The notes beneath the pieces are model-generated. The model searched no databases, was not told where the DNA came from, and worked only from the letters and a program-made list of their open reading frames with translations. The position numbers were made by a program, and so were the translations under genes. A stretch of 64,000 nt of DNA from F23-B02 sp963629425 (GTDB taxonomy: Bacteria; Bacillota; Clostridia; Oscillospirales; Oscillospiraceae). The first letter of the stretch is position 1, and each line of letters opens with the position of its first letter. The DNA is taken from assembly GCA_963629425.1 (NCBI GenBank), contig CAVGIU010000002.1:1-64000 (forward strand), written 5' to 3'. Below are positions 1-7,943 of the stretch, piece after piece.

Positions 1-132
1 GTTGAGGACCTTATCTCCAAGACTCAGGACGAGATGATAAAGGTTCGTAACCTTGGCCGCAAGTCCCTTGAAGAGGTCGAGCACAAGCTCGCCATGATGG
101 GACTGTCTCTCGCGGACGAGGACAACAACTAA
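1..132 (+). CDS. rpoA: RNA polymerase alpha subunit, C-terminal end (partial)
   Basis: The window opens inside a reading frame that runs in frame 1 to TAA at 130-132 (43 residues). The readable part contains VRNLGRKSLEEVEHKL, the helix-hairpin-helix signature of the alpha C-terminal domain, which binds UP-element DNA and activators, followed by a short acidic tail. rplQ follows after 24 nt, the usual rpoA-rplQ order at the end of a ribosomal protein operon. Only the last part of the gene is present, so the start and the N-terminal dimerisation domain cannot be judged. Confidence 0.95.
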   Translation, partial: VEDLISKTQDEMIKVRNLGRKSLEEVEHKLAMMGLSLADEDNN

Positions 133-156
133 CTCTAACAAGGAGGAAACACCGAA

Positions 157-498
157 ATGCCCGGAACAAGAAAGCTCGGCAAGACGACCGATCAGCGCAT
201 GGCAATGCTCCGTCAGCAGGTAACCGATCTGCTCGATAAGGGCCGCATGGAGACCACTGTCACCCGCGCAAAGGAGATCGCTCCCATGGCCGAGAAAATG
301 ATAAGCCTCGGCAAGAAAAAGGATCTCGCAGCATACCGTCAGGCACTGGCCTTCATCACCCGTGAAGACGTTGCAAAGAAGACCTTTGATGAGCTGAGCG
401 TTAAGTACGCCGACCGCAACGGCGGCTACACCCGCATCACCCGCATCGGACCCCGCCGCGGCGACGCAGCCGAGATGGCAGTCATCGAGCTGGTCTGA
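157..498 (+). CDS. rplQ: 50S ribosomal protein L17
   Basis: Encodes 113 residues, the normal length of bacterial L17, a protein of the large subunit near the exit tunnel. The N-terminus reads MPGTRKLGKTTDQRMAMLR and the C-terminus ends GGYTRITRIGPRRGDAAEMA, both hallmark L17 blocks. AGGAGG at 141-146 precedes the ATG by about 10 nt. It is the last gene of the ribosomal operon: a strong hairpin with T-run lies 20 nt downstream. Co-transcription with rpoA is the usual arrangement. Confidence 0.97.
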   Translation: MPGTRKLGKTTDQRMAMLRQQVTDLLDKGRMETTVTRAKEIAPMAEKMISLGKKKDLAAYRQALAFITREDVAKKTFDELSVKYADRNGGYTRITRIGPRRGDAAEMAVIELV

Positions 499-517
499 TC
501 AGCATATAAACTAAAGT

Positions 518-544
518 AAAGCACCCCGATAATCGGGGTGCTTT
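518..544 (+). terminator. Intrinsic terminator after rplQ
   Basis: A perfect 13-bp stem, AAAGCACCCCGAT (518-530) against ATCGGGGTGCTTT (532-544), with a 1-nt symmetry centre. The effective loop is a few bases. It ends the rpoA-rplQ transcript. The same GCACCCC core recurs at 753-780, 1300-1332 and 23751-23776. Confidence 0.85.
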
Positions 545-589
545 ATGGGCTTTAATGAAGCTGTGCTGCCGAATAACGTAATCCGCGCA

Positions 590-750
590 GCGGGGGAGTT
601 TGAGGGGGCAAGGCCCGCCTCAAGTTTGATTATAGCCGTCAAAAACGTCCGGTACGGACTTTTTGACGAGCGCAGCGAGATTTTTCGTGAAGCGCAAGCT
701 TCACAAAAAATGTGGCGTTTATAGCACAAAAAACGGAGTTTTTTGTCGCT
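590..750. repeat. Array of four tandem hairpins in the rplQ-greA gap
   Basis: No gene is seen between 545 and 799. Four separate inverted repeats lie side by side: TTGAGG/CCTCAA around 600-623 (with an inner GGGC/GCCC); an 8+5 bp stem at 637-668 (GTCAAAAA and GTCCG arms, 3-nt loop); GTGAAGC-GCAA-GCTTCAC at 687-704, a 7-bp stem with a GCAA tetraloop; and ACAAAAAA/TTTTTTGT at 726-746. Two terminators flank the array. The density of stems suggests a structured RNA or a mobile intergenic repeat; function unknown. Confidence 0.55.
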
Positions 751-752
751 GT

Positions 753-780
753 AAAAGCACCCCGTATATCGGGGTGCTTT
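753..780 (+). terminator. Second GCACCCC-type hairpin upstream of greA
   Basis: AAAAGCACCCCG (753-764) pairs with CGGGGTGCTTT (770-780) around a TATAT loop. It repeats the sequence of the terminator at 518-544 almost exactly and closes the hairpin array. It lies only 20 nt before the greA start, so greA is either transcribed from a start inside this stretch or by read-through. Confidence 0.6.
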
Positions 781-799
781 CAGCGTTAGAGGATTAATT

Positions 800-1303
800 A
801 TGCATGACGATCTGACGAAACAGGATATTGCAAAAATGCAGGCGGAGCTCGACCATCGCAGGCTGGAGCTCATGCCGGAGCTTTTGGAAGAGGTCAAGCG
901 CACCCGCGCCTTCGGCGACCTGAGCGAAAACTTCGAGTACAAGGAGGCAAAGCGCGCGAAAAACCGCAATGCCAGCCGCATCCGCTATCTCGAAAACATG
1001 ATAAAGTCGGCGCATATAATCGACTCCGACTCCGCCGCCGACGAGGTCGGGCTTTACGATAAAGTCGAGATATATATTCCCGAGGACGATGAGACAAACA
1101 TCATCCAGGTCGTGACGACCATACGTACAGACCCATTAAAAGGACTCATAAGCCGTGAATCGCCCTTCGGCAAGGCCGTGCTCGGCAAAAAGGCCGGGGA
1201 TCACATCATGGTGTATGTTAATGATAACTACAGCTATGAGGCTGTCATAAAAAGCATAACAAAGGCCGAGGACGACGGCTCCGCGCCCATATTGCAATAC
1301 TGA
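800..1303 (+). CDS. greA: GreA/GreB-family transcription elongation factor
   Basis: Encodes 167 residues. Gre factors enter the RNA polymerase secondary channel and stimulate cleavage of backtracked RNA. Residues 1-75 form the expected helical hairpin and contain FGDLSENFEYKEAK, whose acidic tip residues (Asp40, Glu43) are the catalytic pair of the family. The C-terminal part (about 85-167) includes ISRESPFGKAVLGKKAGD, the FKBP-like domain signature. It is slightly longer than typical GreA (about 158). The ATG at 800 is preceded by a weak AGAGGA. It stands alone between two GCACCCC terminators. GreA rather than GreB is a best guess. Confidence 0.88.
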   Translation: MHDDLTKQDIAKMQAELDHRRLELMPELLEEVKRTRAFGDLSENFEYKEAKRAKNRNASRIRYLENMIKSAHIIDSDSAADEVGLYDKVEIYIPEDDETNIIQVVTTIRTDPLKGLISRESPFGKAVLGKKAGDHIMVYVNDNYSYEAVIKSITKAEDDGSAPILQY

Positions 1304-1332
1304 AAAAGCACCCCATTGGGGTGCTTTTTCAG
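1300..1332. terminator. Bidirectional terminator between greA and the binding-protein gene
   Basis: A near-perfect palindrome: GAAAAAGCACCCC (1302-1314) pairs with GGGGTGCTTTTTC (1318-1330). A and T runs on both sides let it serve greA on the plus strand and the convergent gene on the minus strand. Confidence 0.85.
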
Positions 1333-1351
1333 TGCTTAGGGGATTTTCACT

Positions 1352-2326
1352 TCAGAACTTATCCGGATACAGCACCTGCGCTATAGCCTCGATTGTCGGT
1401 ACGACGCGGATGCCGGGCATCGCATTTTCGAGTGAAAGGCGCACAAAACGCTCATTTTTCACGCAATCGAGCTGTGAAAGCGTTGGATCGGCCTTCAGAG
1501 CCGCGACCTTATCGTCATAGCTCGAGCCCTCGTAGTCGTGGATTACGATGCACCACGGGTCGGCAGCGACAACGGCTGAGATCTCGACCGCGTCCCAGTC
1601 CTTTGTGAGCAGCTCGCCTGCGGCGTTCACGCCGCCCGCCGCGGCTATGTAAGCAGACTCGATATTTGTGCTGCCCGCCGTGTAGAGCTCATCGCCTATA
1701 AAGCTGTCGAGAACGAAAACACTTTTCGGCTCCGTTATCTCGCCGAGCTTATCCGTTATGGCCTCAAGCCGTGTGCACTGCTCGCTTACTATCTCCTCAA
1801 TGTTGTCCACAAGGAACACCTTGCCGAGAGCGCGCAGCTCCTGCCACACGGCCTCGATCGTCCCGGCTTCGCTGACGTATACCGTGATGCCCGCCTTTTC
1901 AAGCTGCGCGACCGTCAGCTCGTCGTCAAATATCCAGGAGCTTGCGTAGAGAAAGTCGCAGCCGCTGTCTATTATCTGCTGCGCCGTGGGATATCCGACG
2001 CTGAGCGTGGGGATAGAGTCGACCGCGGCACTATACTCTGTCAGGGCACCCAGTGAGTGGTTTTCCATGCACTTGCCGACGACCTTATCCTCAAGACCTA
2101 ACGCACAGAATACCTCTGTGCAGTTGGGGCCTGCTGTCACGACCTTCTGCGGAAGCGCGGTGACGGTGCTGCGTTTGCCGTGATTTTCAAAGCTCACGGG
2201 CGCGTAGCTGCTCTCCGGAGTCGGTTCCGCCGTGGGCAGAGCGGCGGGCTTGGACTCCTCGCCCTTGCAGGCGCACAGCGAAAATGCCATAACAAGGCAC
2301 AGTATGAATGCAATTATCCTCTTCAT
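1352..2326 (-). CDS. ABC transporter substrate-binding lipoprotein (BtuF/FhuD-like)
   Basis: Encodes 324 residues. A lipobox LCAC puts the lipidated cysteine at residue 20, so the protein is anchored outside the membrane. The mature part matches the helical-backbone (TroA-like) fold of metal-chelate and cobalamin binding proteins, with VVTAGPNCTEVFCALGLEDKVVG near the start of the domain in place of the usual 'SLAPSITEILFALG' block, and a 'GYPTAQQIIDSGCDFLYAS' stretch typical of the class. No permease or ATPase gene lies next to it, so it is an orphan component and the ligand cannot be told. AGAAGGAG precedes the ATG well. A promoter lies at 2362-2390. Confidence 0.8.
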   Translation of the reverse strand: MKRIIAFILCLVMAFSLCACKGEESKPAALPTAEPTPESSYAPVSFENHGKRSTVTALPQKVVTAGPNCTEVFCALGLEDKVVGKCMENHSLGALTEYSAAVDSIPTLSVGYPTAQQIIDSGCDFLYASSWIFDDELTVAQLEKAGITVYVSEAGTIEAVWQELRALGKVFLVDNIEEIVSEQCTRLEAITDKLGEITEPKSVFVLDSFIGDELYTAGSTNIESAYIAAAGGVNAAGELLTKDWDAVEISAVVAADPWCIVIHDYEGSSYDDKVAALKADPTLSQLDCVKNERFVRLSLENAMPGIRVVPTIEAIAQVLYPDKF

Positions 2327-2361
2327 GCTTTTCTCCTTCTGCGAGAAATGAATGTTCTCGG

Positions 2362-2390
2362 ATTATACCACTATATAATTGGCAATTCAA
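2362..2390 (-). promoter_or_regulatory. SigA-type promoter for the binding-protein gene
   Basis: On the minus strand TTGAAT (2390-2385), a 17-bp spacer, then TATAAT (2367-2362), about 36 nt upstream of the ATG. Confidence 0.65.
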
Positions 2391-2415
2391 CGGCTTTTTG
2401 TTAATAAAAAAGGCA

Positions 2416-2444
2416 TTGAGCATGTGAATAAAGTGTGGTAATAT
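2416..2444 (+). promoter_or_regulatory. SigA-type promoter for the transglutaminase/dlt-like operon
   Basis: TTGAGC (2416-2421), 17-bp spacer, TAATAT (2439-2444), 40 nt upstream of the start at 2484. The two divergent promoters are 25 bp apart. Confidence 0.55.
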
Positions 2445-2483
2445 GTATATTTGTCGAAATGTACCTTACGGAGGCATTGATGT

Positions 2484-4619
2484 ATGGATGAAAACACTGT
2501 TTTAGACGAAATACCGTCCGAGGAGATACCTCAGGCGGAGAAAAAAGGCCGAAAAGGCAGGCATTCCAAACCGCAGAAGAACAAAAAGAAAAGCGGTGGC
2601 AAAAAGGGGCTTGTTGTCGCGCTGTGCGTGATCCTCGCGCTCGCTGTAATAGCCGCGCTGTTCGTGTTCGTCGTTTACGGCGGACGGCACCTGTACCTCA
2701 AGGTCGAACTCGGCGGCGGAGCGCCGGATGCCTCGGCATTCATGAAAAACGGCGCGGAAGCAAGCTATGTCGGCGATGTGAATGTCAGCGAGACCAAAGA
2801 GGGCACATACATATTAAAGGTCAAAAGCGGCGGCAAGGTGCGCCCGGAGCTTCTCATCGTGCGCGATACGAAGGCTCCCACGACCGACACTACCGAGATA
2901 AGTATAACGATAGACGATAAGTCGCTCGACGCAAAGGAAGCGCTCGGTGACGTTGAGGATGCGTCGGAGTTTACGGCGGCGTGGGTCAACGAGCCGAGCT
3001 ACGGTGAGGCGGGTGTTTATGATTGCAGCATAAAGCTCGAAGACGCCTGCGGCAACAGCCGCACGGCAAAGCTCACCGTCAAGGTACTCGGCCTTGTCGA
3101 CGTTTTGGAGCACGAGGCCGGTCAACCGAGGCCGCAGCTCAAGGACTTCATGGTCGTTGAGCGCGACGACGCGAAGTTTGTCACCGATCTTGATGAGATA
3201 GCCTGGGATGAACTCGGCGACTATGAGGTCAAGGTCGAGTTTGACGGGAAGACCTACACATCGACCCTGCGCATTGTCGACACCACCGCGCCTGCGCCCG
3301 ATATGATCCCCGTGGCGGTGCTCAAGGACGGAAAGATTGAGGCAAAGGATATTGCCCTGAGCAACGGTGACGCGAGCGAGGTAAGCTATGAGTTCACCTC
3401 CGAGCCGATTCTCTCGAAGGTCGGAACTGTCTCCTGCGGCATAAAGGCGACAGACGATGCCGGAAACAGCAGCGATACAAGATGCAAAATCATCGTCTGC
3501 GACGCGATAGCGGAGCTTGAAGCATCGATGGACATGGTAACGGAAAGCGACGTTCTCGCCGCTTTGGGCGAGGACTACGCCGGATATAAGCTCGAAAGCG
3601 CGGCATTTGAGCGCACCGCTCTCGGCGCGCACGCCATGGTTTTCTCCAAGGACGATGACAGGATAACCGTCGGCGTCGTCATAAAGGATACCGTCGCTCC
3701 CACGGCTGAGGGCATCGACTGCCGGTGCAGCACGGGCTACTACTGTGAGCCGATAAAATTTGTCACCAATCTTTCCGACATGTCAAGGGTGACGGCGAGA
3801 TTCGTAAACGAGCCCGACTGGAGCGTCGAGGGCGAGCAGGCGGTGCAGATAATCCTCACCGACCGCTTCGGAAACGAGACGACGGTGGATGCCAAGGCGG
3901 TCATATCTCCGGACAAGACCGCGCCCACTATCTATGCCGCACGCGACAGATACTGCTATGTCGGCGAAGCCGTGTCCTACTTCAAGGAGGTCTTTGCCGA
4001 GGATAACGCGGATCCCGAGCCGACGCTGGATGTCGACAAGTCCAAGGTCGATGCCAAAACTGCGGGAACCTATGACGTTACCTATACGGCCACCGACCAC
4101 GAGGGCAACACCTCGTCTGTTACGGTGAAATTTACATTCATCGAAAAGAAGATAAGCGACGAAAAGCTCGATGAGGTCGTCGACAAGGTGCTTAAGGAGA
4201 TACTTACCGACGATATGACCGTTTCCGAGCAGGCGGCTGCGATCTATGACTATTGCTACGGCAATATCATTTATACCGGTACCTCCGACAAGACCGACTG
4301 GAAGAGCGAGGCCTACCGCGGTCTGACCGAGGGCGTGGGCGACTGCTTCACCTTCTACTCGTCAAGCTATGCCCTCCTGCAGAAGATCGACTGCCAGGTG
4401 CTCAGCGTTGAGCGCATAGGCGGCAGAACGCAGCACTTCTGGTGCCTTGTCAACCTCGGCACGGGCTGGTACCACTTCGACAGCTGCAATGTCGGCCCGG
4501 AGAAGCTCAGATGCTTCATGAAAACGAGCGAGGAGCTCGTGCAATACAGTCAGCAGTATTGGCGCTTTGACACGACGCTGTACCCGGCTGTCGAGACAAT
4601 ACCGTATTCGATGAACTGA
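2484..4619 (+). CDS. Membrane-anchored Ig-like repeat protein with C-terminal transglutaminase domain
   Basis: Encodes 711 residues. Residues 1-38 are charged and Lys-rich, followed by one membrane helix (about 39-64), so the bulk lies outside the cell. Several bacterial Ig-like/cadherin-like repeats follow, each ending in patterns such as 'DACGNSRTAKLTVKV', 'DDAGNSSDTRCKIIV' and 'DHEGNTSSVTVKFTF'. The last 140 residues form a transglutaminase-like papain fold with the triad Cys621 (GDCFTFYSS), His651 (TQHFWCL) and Asp666 (YHFDSCN). Such domains act as peptidases or cross-linkers; the substrate is unknown. GGAGG precedes the ATG at 2484 by 9 nt. The next gene begins 2 nt after the stop, so it is the first gene of the dlt-like operon. 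Confidence 0.82.
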   Translation: MDENTVLDEIPSEEIPQAEKKGRKGRHSKPQKNKKKSGGKKGLVVALCVILALAVIAALFVFVVYGGRHLYLKVELGGGAPDASAFMKNGAEASYVGDVNVSETKEGTYILKVKSGGKVRPELLIVRDTKAPTTDTTEISITIDDKSLDAKEALGDVEDASEFTAAWVNEPSYGEAGVYDCSIKLEDACGNSRTAKLTVKVLGLVDVLEHEAGQPRPQLKDFMVVERDDAKFVTDLDEIAWDELGDYEVKVEFDGKTYTSTLRIVDTTAPAPDMIPVAVLKDGKIEAKDIALSNGDASEVSYEFTSEPILSKVGTVSCGIKATDDAGNSSDTRCKIIVCDAIAELEASMDMVTESDVLAALGEDYAGYKLESAAFERTALGAHAMVFSKDDDRITVGVVIKDTVAPTAEGIDCRCSTGYYCEPIKFVTNLSDMSRVTARFVNEPDWSVEGEQAVQIILTDRFGNETTVDAKAVISPDKTAPTIYAARDRYCYVGEAVSYFKEVFAEDNADPEPTLDVDKSKVDAKTAGTYDVTYTATDHEGNTSSVTVKFTFIEKKISDEKLDEVVDKVLKEILTDDMTVSEQAAAIYDYCYGNIIYTGTSDKTDWKSEAYRGLTEGVGDCFTFYSSSYALLQKIDCQVLSVERIGGRTQHFWCLVNLGTGWYHFDSCNVGPEKLRCFMKTSEELVQYSQQYWRFDTTLYPAVETIPYSMN

Positions 4620-4621
4620 TA

Positions 4622-6118
4622 ATGAAAAACGTACTTGAGTTTTTAGAAAACAGCGCGACGCGCTTAGACTGCAAGACCGCTTTTTCCGACGGGGAGGAGA
4701 GCCTGAGCTTTTCGGAGCTTTTGCGCCTCTCCCGCGCCGGAGGCAGTGCGCTTATAGAGCGCGGACTTAAAAACGAGCCGGTCGCGGTGTTCATGAAAAA
4801 AGCGCCGAGGACGATAGCCGCGTTCTTTGCCGCTATCTATGCAGGGTGCTATTACGTCCCGCTGGATGCGTCCATGCCGCTGTTCAGGCTGCAAATGATC
4901 CTCGGCAAACTCAAGCCGAGAGCGGTCATCATTGACGACAGCACCCACGAGCTTGCCGCGTCTCTCGCACACGAGGGCAGCGTGATAGCTGCCGAGGAGC
5001 TGTTTTCCGCTGAGGAAAACGCCGCGGCGCTGAGTGCAGTGCGGGCGCAGAGCATCGACACAGACCCTGCGTATATTGTCTTCACCTCCGGCAGCACCGG
5101 CGTTCCCAAGGGCGTTACGGGCAGCCACAGGGCGCTCATAGACTACGCAAACGCGCTGTGCCCGGTCATCGGAGCGGATGAGGACAGCGTATTTGCCATG
5201 CAGGTGCCGCTGTATGTCGATGCGTGCATGAAGGAGCTCTTGTCTGTCATAAAATGCGGTTCGACGGCCTATCTCATGCAGCAGAGCATATTCATGTCCC
5301 CTATAAGAGCCGTGGAATTTTTAAACGAGCACAGGGTCAACACCCTGTGCTGGGTCGCCTCGGCGCTGACGATAATATCCGGTCTCGGCGCGTTTGAGGA
5401 TATAAAGCCCCAATTTATGCGCACGGTCTGCTTCGGCAGCGAGGTATTCCCCGTAAGGCAGCTGAAGCTCTGGCAGGAGGCCTGCCCCGGCGCGAAGTTT
5501 ATTAACCTCTATGGTCCGACGGAGGCGACGGGGATGTCGTTTTACTTCGTCGTTGACCGAGCGCTTGAAGACGGCGAGCCCATCCCGGTGGGGCGTCCGT
5601 TTGACAACACCGGCTTTATGCTGCTGCGCGACGACGATACGCGGGCGCTCCCCGGCGAAACGGGCGAGATCTGCATCCGCGGCACGGCGCTCACGCACGG
5701 ATATTTTGACGATCCCGAGCGTACTGCGGCTGCGTTTACGCAAAACCCCTTAAATCCGCACTATCCCGAGCTTATATACCGCACGGGAGACCTCGGAAGA
5801 CTCAACGCGCGCGGCGAGCTGGTGTTTGTCTCGCGCAAGGATCATCAGATAAAAAACATGGGTCACCGCCTCGAACTCGGCGAGATCGAGGCCTGTGCCG
5901 ACGGCTGTGAGGGCGTTGTGCGCTCGTGCTGCCTGTTTAATAAGGAAAAGGGCAAGCTCAGCATGTTCTATATGGGCTCTGCCGACGAAAAGACGCTTGG
6001 CAGATACCTGCGGGGAATGCTTCCGCGGTACATGCTGCCGTCAAAAATAAAGCGACTCGATGCTCTGCCGCTTTTGGAAAACGGCAAGATAGACAGAAAT
6101 TCACTAATGGAGATGTGA
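4622..6118 (+). CDS. DltA-like adenylation enzyme (amino acid-carrier protein ligase)
   Basis: Encodes 498 residues of the ANL adenylation superfamily. It is expected to activate a carboxylic acid with ATP and load it on the carrier protein encoded next. The core P-loop motif YIVFTSGSTGVPKGV starts at residue 151; NLYGPTEATG, YRTGDLGR and the final GKIDRNSL carry the A5, A7 and A10 motifs. Length and layout match DltA, the D-alanine ligase of teichoic acid modification, but the pocket region (QVPLYVDACMKELLSVIKC) departs from the classic DltA 'PFSFDLSVMDLYP' block, so D-alanine is not certain. It starts 2 nt after the upstream stop and abuts the carrier-protein gene. Confidence 0.85.
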   Translation: MKNVLEFLENSATRLDCKTAFSDGEESLSFSELLRLSRAGGSALIERGLKNEPVAVFMKKAPRTIAAFFAAIYAGCYYVPLDASMPLFRLQMILGKLKPRAVIIDDSTHELAASLAHEGSVIAAEELFSAEENAAALSAVRAQSIDTDPAYIVFTSGSTGVPKGVTGSHRALIDYANALCPVIGADEDSVFAMQVPLYVDACMKELLSVIKCGSTAYLMQQSIFMSPIRAVEFLNEHRVNTLCWVASALTIISGLGAFEDIKPQFMRTVCFGSEVFPVRQLKLWQEACPGAKFINLYGPTEATGMSFYFVVDRALEDGEPIPVGRPFDNTGFMLLRDDDTRALPGETGEICIRGTALTHGYFDDPERTAAAFTQNPLNPHYPELIYRTGDLGRLNARGELVFVSRKDHQIKNMGHRLELGEIEACADGCEGVVRSCCLFNKEKGKLSMFYMGSADEKTLGRYLRGMLPRYMLPSKIKRLDALPLLENGKIDRNSLMEM

Positions 6119-6120
6119 CT

Positions 6121-6348
6121 ATGGACGAAATACTTGAAATACTCGACGGCCTCGGCCTGGATGCAGACTTTAAAAACTGCACGACGCTCATTGACGACGG
6201 CATTCTCGAAAGCCTCGATATCGTTACCATTATTGCGGAGCTTTCCGACGCTTTCGATATAACCATTCCCGCGCGCGATATCGTGCCCGAGAATTTTAAC
6301 TCCGCCGAAGCCATGCTGAGCATGGTAAACCGCCTGCTCGACGAATAA
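6121..6348 (+). CDS. Acyl carrier protein (DltC-like)
   Basis: Encodes 75 residues from the ATG at 6121; GGAG at 6109-6112 is 8 nt upstream. A GTG at 6115 is in frame but overlaps the preceding stop and is less well placed. The sequence DDGILESLDIVTII holds the serine (Ser31) that takes the 4'-phosphopantetheine arm, in the place of the DltC 'DGLLDSMGTV' motif. The helical pattern and acidic character fit a carrier protein. It presumably receives the acyl group from the adenylation enzyme at 4622-6118 and presents it to the MBOAT protein that follows 3 nt later. Confidence 0.85.
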   Translation: MDEILEILDGLGLDADFKNCTTLIDDGILESLDIVTIIAELSDAFDITIPARDIVPENFNSAEAMLSMVNRLLDE

Positions 6349-6351
6349 GCC

Positions 6352-7935
6352 GTGCTTTTCACGTCCTATGGCTTCATAGCCTTTTTGGCAGTGCTTTTTG
6401 CGCTGTACTATGTGATACCCAGGCGCTTTCAGTGGCTGCTGCTTCTCGCCGCGGACATAGTATTCTATGCCTGCGCGGGCTGGAAGGGTCTGTGCTTCAT
6501 GGCGGCGACGGTCGTCATCTCGTGGGCGGCGACCAACCTCATGGGTGTGTCGCTTAAGAAGCAAAAGGCGTTTTTATCCTCTCCCGAGGGCAAGACGCTT
6601 GAGCGCCCCGAACGCAAGGCATACAAAAAGCAGTGCGAAAAGCGCCGCAAGCTGATATTTGTGCTGGCGCTTGTTGCCGATCTCGGCATACTCGCCGCAC
6701 TCAAATATACAAACTTCCTGATAAATAACGTAAACTCGCTCTTTTCTGCCGGTATCGCGGCGGTTGACTGGGTGCTGCCCCTCGGCATATCGTTTTATAC
6801 CTTCCAGACCGTCAGCTATGTTATCGACGTGTATTGGGAAAAGGTCGAGCCGGAGAAGAATATCCTGCGCGTTGCGCTGTTTACATCGTTTTTCCCGCTG
6901 CTCATTCAGGGACCCATTTCGCGCTTCGGCGACCTTAAGGATACCCTTTTTGCCGGGCATAAGGCCGATTTCAAGCAGATATCCTTCGGACTTCAGCGCA
7001 TACTGTGGGGCTATTTTAAAAAGCTCGTCATTGCCGACAGGCTGCTTGTCGCCGTGACCGCGCTGTGCGGCGATCCCGAGGCGTACACGGGCGCGTATGT
7101 TTTCATAGGCGCGGTTCTGTACGCGGCCGAGCTCTACGCCGACTTCACCGGCGGCATAGATATCACTATCGGTATAGCGCAGGTGCTGGGTATAAGCGTG
7201 AAGGAAAACTTCATTCGCCCGTACTTTTCGCGCAATATCGCCGAGTATTGGCGGCGCTGGCACATTTCGATGGGCACATGGTTCAAGGATTATATCTTCT
7301 ATCCGCTGTCCGTCGCGCCGTGGCTTTTGAAGCTCTCAAAAGGCGCGCGCAAAAAAATATCCGACGGCTTCGGAAGAAAGCTGTCGGTGTATGTCTCGAC
7401 GATCGTTACATGGTTCCTCACCGGCCTTTGGCACGGAGCTGCGTGGAACTTCGTCGTGTGGGGACTTCTCAACGCCTTTTTCATCCTGCTTGCCGAGGAG
7501 TTTAAGCCCGTTTCGCAGCGCTTTCGCGCAAAGCACGAAAAGCTTGTCTCCGGCTTTGGTTACAGGGTGTTTGAAACGCTCAGAACATTCCTGCTCATGT
7601 GCTCGCTGCGCGTTCTCGACTGCTATCGCGACGTAACAGTGTCCTTCCGCGCGATAGGCACGGTGTTTACCGACTTTAACTGGCGCGAGGCGTTTTCAGG
7701 AACGCTTTTGCAGCTGGGGCTGACGGGCGCAGACTACATCGTCGCGTTTTGCGGCGTTATCGTCATGTTCGCCGTCTCCTGCGTGCAGGAAAAGCGCGGC
7801 AGCGTGCGCGAGGTGCTGTGGGAAAAGCCTGTTTTGAGCTACGCGGCGTTCTTTGTTCTCGCCATCGCTGTCCTCACCCTGGGAGCTTACGGTGTGGGCT
7901 ACGATGCGTCGCAGTTTATCTATAATCAGTTCTGA
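6352..7935 (+). CDS. MBOAT-family membrane O-acyltransferase (DltB/AlgI-like)
   Basis: Encodes 527 residues with about 10-12 membrane helices. MBOAT proteins move acyl groups across the membrane to secreted polymers. The family motifs are present: NIAEYWRRWHISMGTWFKDY in the cytoplasmic funnel and LTGLWHGAAWNF with the catalytic histidine His361. PISRFGDL lies in the usual N-terminal half. The start is GTG at 6352 because the frame has no nearer ATG and the upstream stop is 3 nt away; the spacing suggests translational coupling. Its position between a carrier protein and an SGNH-like protein is that of DltB. AlgI-type acetylation is the alternative. Confidence 0.88.
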   Translation: MLFTSYGFIAFLAVLFALYYVIPRRFQWLLLLAADIVFYACAGWKGLCFMAATVVISWAATNLMGVSLKKQKAFLSSPEGKTLERPERKAYKKQCEKRRKLIFVLALVADLGILAALKYTNFLINNVNSLFSAGIAAVDWVLPLGISFYTFQTVSYVIDVYWEKVEPEKNILRVALFTSFFPLLIQGPISRFGDLKDTLFAGHKADFKQISFGLQRILWGYFKKLVIADRLLVAVTALCGDPEAYTGAYVFIGAVLYAAELYADFTGGIDITIGIAQVLGISVKENFIRPYFSRNIAEYWRRWHISMGTWFKDYIFYPLSVAPWLLKLSKGARKKISDGFGRKLSVYVSTIVTWFLTGLWHGAAWNFVVWGLLNAFFILLAEEFKPVSQRFRAKHEKLVSGFGYRVFETLRTFLLMCSLRVLDCYRDVTVSFRAIGTVFTDFNWREAFSGTLLQLGLTGADYIVAFCGVIVMFAVSCVQEKRGSVREVLWEKPVLSYAAFFVLAIAVLTLGAYGVGYDASQFIYNQF

Positions 7936-7943
7936 GGCGAAAA

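Noticed and set aside
2327..2483. Cobalamin or other riboswitch upstream of the BtuF-like lipoprotein gene
   Set aside because: The leader between promoter and ATG is about 30 nt, too short for a known metabolite riboswitch, and no conserved box is visible.
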